Shown here: one piece after another, positions 1-5,581 of the stretch
Layout: each line of letters starts with the position of its first letter
Numbering within the stretch: position 1 is the first letter of the stretch
Assembly (NCBI GenBank): GCA_020027255.1
Contig: JAHRAP010000025.1
Span: forward strand, 1 to 6,179
Direction of reading: 5' to 3'
Length of the DNA: 6,179 nt
Origin: Nitrosopumilaceae archaeon
Lineage (GTDB): Archaea; Thermoproteota; Nitrososphaeria; Nitrososphaerales; Nitrosopumilaceae
Notes under the pieces: generated by a model
Told to the model about the DNA's origin: nothing
Seen by the model: only the letters and a program-made list of their open reading frames with translations
Database searches by the model: none
Translations under genes and position numbers: made by a program

Positions 1-90
1 TTCTAATGTAAAACCTTTATCTTTTAAGTAAGCTTTTGCTTCTGCTAGGAAAGGGTATTTAATGATTTCGTCTGTACCTAAATTTAGCAT
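1..90 (-). CDS. priL: 5' fragment of a gene, probably DNA primase large subunit (PriL)
   Basis: The first 30 codons of a gene that runs off the left edge, in frame to base 1. The peptide begins MLNLGTDEIIKYPFLAEAKA and continues with a lysine-rich, helix-like stretch. The 'hydrophobic-x-E-I-x-KYPFLA-x-A-x-x-YLKDKGFTL' pattern resembles, from memory, the N-terminus of thaumarchaeal PriL, the iron-sulfur large subunit of the replicative primase. That identification rests on 30 residues only; the 4Fe-4S cysteines that would confirm it lie outside the window. The ATG at 90-88 must be the start or very close to it, because an in-frame TAA lies three codons upstream. There is no Shine-Dalgarno sequence. 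It follows glyS by 50 bases on the same strand, so it may be co-transcribed with it or use a weak TATA-like element near 119-128. Confidence 0.5.
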   Translation of the reverse strand, partial: MLNLGTDEIIKYPFLAEAKAYLKDKGFTLE

Positions 91-140
91 TGATATTATA
101 ACTATCTATGGGATTTTTGATTTAAGAGTGTTGTTTCATA

Positions 141-1592
141 TTAAAATGCATTAGTTGTTAAAAACGATTCTACTTCACTTATCTTTATTCTAATTTGGTG
201 CATGTCGTCTCGCATTCGTATAGTCACTGTTTGATCTTTTAGTGTCTGATAATCTATAGTGATTATAAATGGCGTACCTATTTCATCTAAACGTCTATAA
301 CGTCTGCCAATGGTACCAGAATGATCTAGGGACGCAACAAAATTTTTTTTGATTTGTGAATATATTTGGTTTGTTTTTTCTTCTAGTCCGTCCTTTTTTA
401 ATAATGATAAAACACCCACATAAATAGGTGATAAATATGGTTTTAATGAGAGCAATATTCTTTTGTTGCCAATATCGTTTTTTAAGCTGTGTTCCAATAT
501 GGAATAAAGACTTCTATCCACCCCCATAGAAATTTCGAATACATGTGGTATGATTTTGTCTTCATAATCAACTATAGAATAATTTTCTTTGCTTATGTTA
601 GCATGGCGAATTAAATCATAATTTGTTCTGTAATTACATGCAACAAGTTCTAACCAACCTACAGTAGTTTTGACTTCAAAATCAAAAGAAGATTCAGAAT
701 AAAATGCTTTTTCATTTTCTGAGAGTTTTCTAAAACGAGTTTTTGCCATATCAATACCTGTTTTTGCATAAAACTCTGTCAATAACCCAATATAATAAGC
801 GATAAACATATTGGGTATGGTTTTAGAATTAACTGCTTCTTTACATGACATTATTTTTGTTGTGTTATCAACATGTATTCTGATAATTGTATTTGATATT
901 TGTGACGATTTTGTCAATGAGTTTAATTTATTTGGATTACAGAATATTTCTATCTCTGCTTGATAAAATTCTCTTAATCGTAGTATACTTTGTCTTGGAG
1001 CTATTTCATTTCTAAAACTTTTGCCTATTTGTGCAACACCAAAAGGTAATTTACCTCGCATAATCTTAAATAATCTTGGAAAATCTACAAAAATAGATTG
1101 GCATGTCTCTGGTCTAAGATAAGCTGTTTCGTTTTCAGGCCCAATACCAATACAAAACATCATGTTAAATCTAGACGGTTTTAGAAATTCATTTTCGCAT
1201 TTAGGGCAATGTATGTCGTTTTCTTTTATAAGCTCGTCATATTTTTGTAAAGATTCATTTTCAGTCATGTTGATTTTTGTTTTTGCAGCTATTAATTCAT
1301 CCACTCTAAAAGTCGAATTACATTTTTTACATTTAATTATTGGATCTGCAAAATTTGTAATATGTCCAGATGCTTCAAAAACAGATTTTGACATGATTTG
1401 AGAACCGTCTATTTCCAATATTTCGTCACGTCTGATCAATTCACGTCTCCACAATTCAATAAAATTATTTTTAAAATTAACTCCTAATGGTCCATATTCC
1501 CAAAAACCTGCAGATTTATCAGGGTATATATCACAGCTTGGGAAATAAAATCCCTTTTTTAATGCGAAATTCATTACTTCATTATAATCCAT
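141..1592 (-). CDS. glyS: Glycyl-tRNA synthetase, class II, archaeal/eukaryotic alpha-2 type
   Basis: Charges tRNA-Gly with glycine using ATP in the cytoplasm. Numbering from the ATG at 1592 (483 residues): the start MDYNEVMNFALKKGFYFPSC matches the family N-terminus; motif 1 lies around 30-53 (YGPLGVNFKNNF..LWRREL); two CxxC pairs at Cys88/91 and Cys129/132 probably bind zinc; the glycine/ATP region RPETCQSIFVDF starts at 160; motif 2 is FRNE at 193-196 with R200 and the following RLREF; the archaeal-style YRTNYDLIRH lies near 322-331; motif 3 is GVDR at 357-360. The remainder, from about 375, is the anticodon-binding domain, ending in DDMHQIRIKISEVESFL. An upstream in-frame ATG at 1604 would add MLII, but the family begins at the second ATG and no ribosome site favours the first. 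Length is complete, on the short side for archaea. Some usually conserved motif residues are changed (see findings). It lies 33 bases after nfo. Confidence 0.95.
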   Translation of the reverse strand: MDYNEVMNFALKKGFYFPSCDIYPDKSAGFWEYGPLGVNFKNNFIELWRRELIRRDEILEIDGSQIMSKSVFEASGHITNFADPIIKCKKCNSTFRVDELIAAKTKINMTENESLQKYDELIKENDIHCPKCENEFLKPSRFNMMFCIGIGPENETAYLRPETCQSIFVDFPRLFKIMRGKLPFGVAQIGKSFRNEIAPRQSILRLREFYQAEIEIFCNPNKLNSLTKSSQISNTIIRIHVDNTTKIMSCKEAVNSKTIPNMFIAYYIGLLTEFYAKTGIDMAKTRFRKLSENEKAFYSESSFDFEVKTTVGWLELVACNYRTNYDLIRHANISKENYSIVDYEDKIIPHVFEISMGVDRSLYSILEHSLKNDIGNKRILLSLKPYLSPIYVGVLSLLKKDGLEEKTNQIYSQIKKNFVASLDHSGTIGRRYRRLDEIGTPFIITIDYQTLKDQTVTIRMRDDMHQIRIKISEVESFLTTNAF

Positions 1593-1608
1593 TATGATTA
1601 ACATATGG

Positions 1609-1625
1609 TATAATAGAATAAATTT
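1609..1625 (-). promoter_or_regulatory. Candidate TATA/BRE region for glyS
   Basis: On the minus strand this spacer between nfo and glyS reads AAATTTATTCTATTATA. Its upstream half (1617-1625, AAATTTATT) is centred about 28 bases before the ATG at 1592, the right distance for an archaeal TATA box driving a leaderless transcript. The downstream half (TTATA) is slightly too close. No Shine-Dalgarno sequence precedes either ATG, which agrees with leaderless initiation. The whole genome is AT-rich, so the match alone is weak evidence. Confidence 0.3.
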
Positions 1626-2465
1626 CTAATCTCTATAGGCAAGTTCTTTAGTTTTTTTGATGTTGTCTAAGTCATTACGTATGTCGTCTACCGGTGTTTC
1701 TAAAATTATCGGAATGTTTTTTGTATTAACAAATTTAATCATATGGCTTAACCCATACTCACCTATTTTACCTAATCCTATATGATGGTGACGATCTATG
1801 TGAGAATTTAATTCTCTTTTAGAATCATTAAGATGTAATAACTTAAAATTTTCTAATCCTACATAATGATCAAATTCTTCAAATGTTTTTTTGATGCCTT
1901 TGTCACTTCGTATATCGTAACCAGCTGCAAAAATGTGGCAAGTATCTATACAAATTCCAAATTTTTGTTTGTCTAATTGCTCAAAAATTGTTGCCAATTG
2001 TCTAAAATTATAACCTAGAGAGTGTTTTTGGCCTGATGAGTTTTCAAGTAATATTGTAACATCATTTTCATGTACATTTTTTAATGCATTTACAAGTCGT
2101 TCTATTCCTTTTGTTTCACTAGTCTCCATATGGCTTCCAAGATGTGTTACTAAATAATGAATCCCTAGTTTTGCGCATCTAGAAGCTTCTTGTTTTAATA
2201 CATTGATAGATTTTTCATAAATAATTTTGTTGGGAGAAGCTAAATTTGGAAGGTATGGCATGTGTACTATTGTAGAGAATTCGTCTATTACACTAGCAGA
2301 TAATTTTGTTTTAAATTTTTTGATATTATTTTCATTTAATTTGTTAGCAGACCAGCTTCGTGGACTTCTAGTAAATATTTGAAATGCTGAACAGTTTTTA
2401 GATATTGCTCGGTCTACAGAATTGTCAATGGAACCAGCTATGGAAACATGAGAACCTATTTTCAA
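1626..2465 (-). CDS. nfo: Endonuclease IV (apurinic/apyrimidinic endonuclease, Nfo family)
   Basis: Cuts the DNA backbone 5' of abasic sites and some oxidised bases in base-excision repair, using a three-zinc centre in a TIM barrel of the AP endonuclease 2 family. The protein is 279 residues, the usual full length, and starts with the family signature MKIGSHVSIAGS. All nine expected zinc ligands are visible: His68 (VHMPY), His108 (THLGS), Glu141 (LLENSSG), Asp174 and His177 (CIDTCH), His211 (LLHLNDS), Asp224 and His226 (IDRHHHIGLG), and Glu256 (ILETP). The gene should therefore be active. The start codon is TTG at 2465-2463: the family sequence begins exactly there, and a TAA three codons upstream excludes any earlier start. 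No Shine-Dalgarno sequence is present. It ends 33 bases before the glyS start and may be co-transcribed with it. Confidence 0.95.
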   Translation of the reverse strand: MKIGSHVSIAGSIDNSVDRAISKNCSAFQIFTRSPRSWSANKLNENNIKKFKTKLSASVIDEFSTIVHMPYLPNLASPNKIIYEKSINVLKQEASRCAKLGIHYLVTHLGSHMETSETKGIERLVNALKNVHENDVTILLENSSGQKHSLGYNFRQLATIFEQLDKQKFGICIDTCHIFAAGYDIRSDKGIKKTFEEFDHYVGLENFKLLHLNDSKRELNSHIDRHHHIGLGKIGEYGLSHMIKFVNTKNIPIILETPVDDIRNDLDNIKKTKELAYRD

Positions 2466-2519
2466 TAAAAATTATATAATCTAAGATAAAATTAATGTTA
2501 TCAAATTTAATGATTTCGT

Positions 2520-2529
2520 ATTATATAAT
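2520..2529 (-). promoter_or_regulatory. Candidate TATA box for nfo
   Basis: The palindrome ATTATATAAT lies about 60 bases upstream of the nfo TTG. If used as a TATA box it would place transcription start near 2498 and give a leader of about 33 bases without a Shine-Dalgarno sequence. A second identical copy at 2471-2480 is too close to the start codon to drive this gene. A less clear AT-rich stretch at 2486-2495 would suit a leaderless transcript instead. The choice cannot be made from sequence. Confidence 0.25.
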
Positions 2530-2660
2530 ATATGAATAAAATTAGATTATTTAATTCTCCATGACCTATGCCAAATTTATCTATTGTATAAAACAAACAA
2601 AATACTCCATAAATTAAATTATATTAGATCTTTAATACTACATTTCATCACAATTAATTA

Positions 2661-2679
2661 TGTTATTGTTTAAATAACA
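2661..2679 (-). terminator. Possible stem-loop terminator after cdvB
   Basis: A perfect 7-bp inverted repeat, TGTTATT and AATAACA, with a 5-base loop lies 34 bases beyond the cdvB stop codon. The stem is AT-rich and weak, and it is not followed by a T-run on the minus strand. Archaeal RNA polymerase terminates mainly at U-rich tracts, and the short T-rich stretch at 2690-2706 directly after the stop is an equally good candidate. Assigned mainly by position. Confidence 0.25.
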
Positions 2680-2712
2680 AACACTGCGATATAAATATAA
2701 AAATATAGAATG

Positions 2713-3354
2713 TCAGTCTAGTTGTTCATTAGACTGTGTGAAGTCATTTGTGGGAACTGATGGAAATTTGTCATTGGTTTTTTGTTCTGCCATAGCAGAA
2801 GCTTCCTGTAATATCTTCTCAGTTTCTTCGTTAGTAGAATCAGATTCAATATTAAATGATTCGTCAGTCAAAGAATCCATCATTAATCCGTTTAATGTTT
2901 GTGTCATTGAACTTAATTCAGAATCTGCTTCTGGCATAAATCTTCCAATAGATGATTTTAATCCCTTCATTGTAGATACAGCTGGAGCTATTGCAACCAT
3001 TGCGTCTCCTAGATCATGGATGGTAGTTAATCTCAATTGAACTTGTTCTAAAGACATTCTAGCATTACTAAGCATTTTAGAGACTTTACGTATTTCAGCT
3101 AATTCGTTAGACAAAACTTTACTAGCTGTAGAGTCGTGATGCTGCATTGAAGTTACTATTCGTTGAAAAATATTTGAATCTCGATCTTTCAATTTTGATA
3201 GCATTAGATCTATTTTGGATATCTGTGTTTGTAGCTTATTAACAGCGTTTTGTATTCTAGGTTTTAGTGCTTGTTGTGGTTTAACCGCATCTCGTAGTTT
3301 ACCTGTCACACTCTGTGTTTCTTGTCTTGTCCAAGTCTTATCAAAATTTGTCAT
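2713..3354 (-). CDS. cdvB: CdvB-family ESCRT-III (Snf7) cell-division protein
   Basis: Archaeal relative of eukaryotic ESCRT-III, which assembles into membrane-constricting filaments at mid-cell during division. The 213-residue protein has a basic N-terminal part (about 10-45, FDKTWTRQETQSV..KLRDAVKPQQALKPRIQNAVNKLQ), then the helical Snf7 core to about 145, including IFQRIV, LSNELAEIRKVSKML and LEQVQLRLTTIHDLGD. The tail from about 145 is acidic, with a helix-like segment EETEKILQEASAMAEQK (about 176-192), then FPSVP at 197-201, which fits the MIM2 pattern (hydrophobic-P-x-hydrophobic-P) that binds MIT domains of the Vps4-like ATPase CdvC. There is no room for the C-terminal winged-helix domain of Sulfolobus CdvB. 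Thaumarchaea carry several CdvB paralogues, and I cannot say which one this is. The ATG at 3354 has a TATA box at a leaderless distance. No cdvA or cdvC gene is in the window; upstream is cdc48. Confidence 0.9.
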   Translation of the reverse strand: MTNFDKTWTRQETQSVTGKLRDAVKPQQALKPRIQNAVNKLQTQISKIDLMLSKLKDRDSNIFQRIVTSMQHHDSTASKVLSNELAEIRKVSKMLSNARMSLEQVQLRLTTIHDLGDAMVAIAPAVSTMKGLKSSIGRFMPEADSELSSMTQTLNGLMMDSLTDESFNIESDSTNEETEKILQEASAMAEQKTNDKFPSVPTNDFTQSNEQLD

Positions 3355-3364
3355 AAAATTGTTT

Positions 3365-3400
3365 AAAAAAATATGTTCTTAATATAAAGTGTATATTAAG
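3365..3400 (-). terminator. Inverted repeat plus T7 tract between cdc48 and cdvB
   Basis: Two perfect 9-base arms, CTTAATATA and TATATTAAG (3378-3386 and 3392-3400), are separated by 5 bases. On the minus strand they are followed 6 bases later by seven T's (3371-3365). The structure lies 27-62 bases past the cdc48 stop, so it fits a terminator for the hsp20-cdc48 transcript. The same dyad contains the presumed TATA box of cdvB, so it could equally be an operator for a dimeric regulator. An AT-only stem of this length can arise by chance in such a genome. Confidence 0.4.
3381..3388 (-). promoter_or_regulatory. TATA box for cdvB, leaderless spacing
   Basis: TTTATATT on the minus strand is centred about 30 bases before the cdvB ATG, placing transcription start within about 5 bases of the start codon. 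No Shine-Dalgarno sequence occurs in the intervening stretch, which is T-rich. Together these agree with a leaderless mRNA, common in archaea, and with independent transcription of cdvB from the upstream pair. Confidence 0.45.
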
Positions 3401-3426
3401 ATCAACTTTAGATTAAATTTATCTGA

Positions 3427-5574
3427 CTAGATTTGTAAGTTTTTGCCTTTGATAGTATTAATAATAGTTATAGAATTAACAAAATCATTTTGAGTTATTG
3501 CCATATCATTTATTGTGCATTTCTGCTGATTATTTAAATAACGTTTTAATGCAAAAATAGCAGATCTGTCACATACAGAAGCTATTTCTGCACAGTTAAA
3601 TTTATTAGTTAACTCGGCCAGTTTTTGTAAATCTACTTTCTTGTCTATTGGTTTATTTTTGGTATGTATCTTAAATATATTTTCTCGATCTTTGTAATTT
3701 GGATTAGGTACCTTTATCATCCTATCAAATCTTCCAGGTCTTAATAATGCTGGATCTATTATATCTAATCTATTAGTAGCACCGATAATCAATACGTCAT
3801 GTAATTCTTCCAGACCATCAATCTCAGTTAATATCTGTGAAACGACTTTTTCTGTAACGTTAGAACTTGATGAGATGCTACGTTTTGGTACGATTGAATC
3901 TATTTCATCAAAAAATATAATACATGGAGACGCTTGTTTCGCTTTCCTAAATATTTCACGTATACCTCTTTCTGACTCGCCCACCCATTTTGATAATAAT
4001 TCAGGGTCTTTGATACTAATAAAATTAGATTGAGTTAAATTTGCGATTGCTTTTGCCAATAATGTTTTGCCAGTGCCTGGAGGGCCATGCATTAATATAC
4101 CTTTTATCTGTCTAGCGCCTACATGTTTAAATGCTTCTTTGTGTTTGATTGGTAATTCTATCGCTTCTCTTAATTCGTTTTTTATTTCATCTAATCCACC
4201 AATATCACTCCATGATATGTATGGTATTTGAATTAGTATCTCACGCAGGGCAGATGGTTTAATTTCTTTTAATGCGTAATCAAAATCATGTGTATTTATC
4301 TCTATTTTTTTTAATATAGATGAAGAGATTTTATCGTCATCTATATTTATTTGTGGTAACATCCTCCGCATCGAATTCAAAGCTGCTTCTTTAACTAACA
4401 TTTGTAAATCGGCACCTACAAAACCATGTGTTTTTTTAGCTATATCATTAAGTTTTATTTTATTATTAATGGGTACACCCTTCATATGGATATTGAGTAT
4501 TTCATATCTTTCATCATAATTAGGAACGCCTATTTCAATTTCTTTATCAAATCTTCCAGGACGTCGTAATGCAATATCTATACTGTTTGGTCTATTTGTA
4601 GCTGCAATAACTATTACCTTACCTCTATTATTTATTCCATCCATCAATGTCAACAACTGAGAAACAACTCTGCGTTCTACTTCCCCCGTAACTTCTTCGC
4701 GTTTTGGTGCGATAGAATCTATTTCATCAATAAAAATTATTGATGGAGAATGTTCCTCTGCTTTTTTAAATATTTCTCGTAGTCGTTCTTCGCTTTCCCC
4801 ATGATATTTTCCCATTATTTCAGGCCCAGACACACTTATGAAATATGCATTAGTTTCTCCAGCGACAGCTTTTGCTAATAGCGTTTTCCCAGTACCAGGA
4901 GGACCATAGAGTAAGACACCTTTTGGTGCATTAACACCAACTTTTTCAAATAATTCTGGATGTCTTAATGGTAATTCTACCATTTCTCTAATTTTACATA
5001 TCTCTTTTTTTAAGCCACCAAGATCATCATATGTTATTCTAGACGTAGATGAATCTGCAGTTTTAAGCATATGGCCTAATTCGAAATTTGTGTTGCTGGT
5101 AATAATAACAGGTGATGTAGGTATGGTATCCGTTATAACTAGTTGCAATTTATTACCAAATTGTGTATTTATTATTATAGTATCTCCAACTGCGAATGCA
5201 TGACCATCATAATTGTCAATCATATGCTCTTTCAATCCATCAATCGATAATTTTTCTGTATAAGATAAAATTATTTTGGTAGCGTTGTTTGCGCTAACTT
5301 TACTTATTGAAACAGTTTCTCCAATCCCAGATCCTATATTGTATCTCGTCAAACCATCTATTTTTATTATTGAAGTTCCATAATCTTCTTGTGAGCCTGA
5401 CCATAATTTGACATAACTTTTTTTGTTACCTATTAATTCGAGTATTTGTCCTGTTATGAGATTATTTTCGTCTACTATTTTAGGATCTATTATAGCTATA
5501 CCCTTACCAATATGCCGTTTTGATATTTCTGCAGTTTTTAAGTTTATTTTATTGATATTTATCACCCCCTCCAA
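3427..5574 (-). CDS. cdc48: Cdc48/VAT-type double AAA+ ATPase (unfoldase/segregase)
   Basis: Hexameric ATPase that pulls proteins apart or unfolds them through its central pore, often to feed a protease. Numbered from the TTG at 5574 (715 residues): N domain to about 170 (double-psi barrel signature HIGKGIAIID). D1 has Walker A GPPGTGKT at 224-231, Walker B FIDEID with Glu284, pore residues K256-Y257, sensor Asn327 and arginine fingers near R338/R341. The linker SALREILIQIPYISWSDIGG precedes D2, which has Walker A at 497-504, Walker B FFDEID with Glu557, pore W530-V531, sensor Asn601 and RPGRFD at 612-617. Both ATPase sites look intact. There is no MIT domain, so it is not CdvC/Vps4. The C-terminus is KGKNLQI, without the HbYX motif used to dock on the 20S proteasome. 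It lies 7 bases after hsp20. The start is uncertain: TTG 5574 and GTG 5565 both overlap the ribosome site. Confidence 0.93.
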   Translation of the reverse strand: MEGVININKINLKTAEISKRHIGKGIAIIDPKIVDENNLITGQILELIGNKKSYVKLWSGSQEDYGTSIIKIDGLTRYNIGSGIGETVSISKVSANNATKIILSYTEKLSIDGLKEHMIDNYDGHAFAVGDTIIINTQFGNKLQLVITDTIPTSPVIITSNTNFELGHMLKTADSSTSRITYDDLGGLKKEICKIREMVELPLRHPELFEKVGVNAPKGVLLYGPPGTGKTLLAKAVAGETNAYFISVSGPEIMGKYHGESEERLREIFKKAEEHSPSIIFIDEIDSIAPKREEVTGEVERRVVSQLLTLMDGINNRGKVIVIAATNRPNSIDIALRRPGRFDKEIEIGVPNYDERYEILNIHMKGVPINNKIKLNDIAKKTHGFVGADLQMLVKEAALNSMRRMLPQINIDDDKISSSILKKIEINTHDFDYALKEIKPSALREILIQIPYISWSDIGGLDEIKNELREAIELPIKHKEAFKHVGARQIKGILMHGPPGTGKTLLAKAIANLTQSNFISIKDPELLSKWVGESERGIREIFRKAKQASPCIIFFDEIDSIVPKRSISSSSNVTEKVVSQILTEIDGLEELHDVLIIGATNRLDIIDPALLRPGRFDRMIKVPNPNYKDRENIFKIHTKNKPIDKKVDLQKLAELTNKFNCAEIASVCDRSAIFALKRYLNNQQKCTINDMAITQNDFVNSITIINTIKGKNLQI
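5561..5572 (-). promoter_or_regulatory. Strong Shine-Dalgarno sequence overlapping the cdc48 start
   Basis: GGAGGGGGTGAT on the minus strand is nearly complementary to the 3' end of archaeal 16S rRNA (complement AGGAGGTGATCC, assumed from general knowledge because no 16S gene is here). It is the most G-rich run in the window's non-coding or start-site sequence. It overlaps both possible in-frame starts, TTG 5574 and GTG 5565, instead of preceding them by 5-9 bases. At proper spacing the in-frame codons are ATA (5562) and ATC (5556). Confidence 0.6.
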
Positions 5575-5581
5575 AAAAAAA
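5573..5581 (-). promoter_or_regulatory. T9 tract between hsp20 stop and cdc48
   Basis: Nine consecutive T's on the minus strand begin immediately after the hsp20 TAA and run into the cdc48 ribosome site. Oligo-U of this length is an intrinsic termination signal for archaeal RNA polymerase, so part of the transcripts may stop here, giving more hsp20 than cdc48 mRNA. The A-rich coding end of hsp20 just upstream does not form a convincing stem. The homopolymer is also a place where sequencing length errors are likely. Confidence 0.3.

Larger units (their letters stand above)
2466..2712. other. AT-rich spacer between cdvB and nfo
   Basis: This 247-base gap holds no convincing gene. It contains two copies of the palindromic decamer ATTATATAAT at 2471-2480 and 2520-2529, a 7-bp stem-loop at 2661-2679, and a U-rich stretch just after the cdvB stop (2690-2706 on the minus strand). 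A 29-codon minus-strand reading frame from a TTG at 2596 to a TAA ending at 2507 includes the peptide DKFGIGHGELNN, which looks slightly less random than its surroundings. It has no ribosome site and no recognised homologue, so I do not call it a gene. I see no tRNA fold or snoRNA-like box pair. Confidence 0.6.

Noticed and set aside
1162..1401. Plus-strand open frame of 79 codons
   Set aside because: It lies wholly inside glyS on the opposite strand, and its peptide has no recognisable family. glyS motifs run through the whole segment.
1593..1604. Upstream ATG of glyS adding four residues
   Set aside because: The conserved N-terminus starts at the second ATG (1592), and a leaderless promoter spacing fits that one better. 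The upstream start cannot be fully excluded.
2645..2651. GTGATGA on the minus strand, a perfect C-box, hinting at a C/D-box guide RNA
   Set aside because: No CTGA D-box follows within a suitable distance, and there is no C'/D' pair.
2738..3040. Plus-strand open frame of 100 codons
   Set aside because: It is antisense to cdvB, whose Snf7 sequence accounts for the region; its peptide has no known pattern or ribosome site.
3427..5574. Calling the ATPase CdvC (Vps4) because it is next to cdvB
   Set aside because: It has two AAA+ modules and a Cdc48 N domain and no MIT domain; CdvC has one AAA+ module with MIT.
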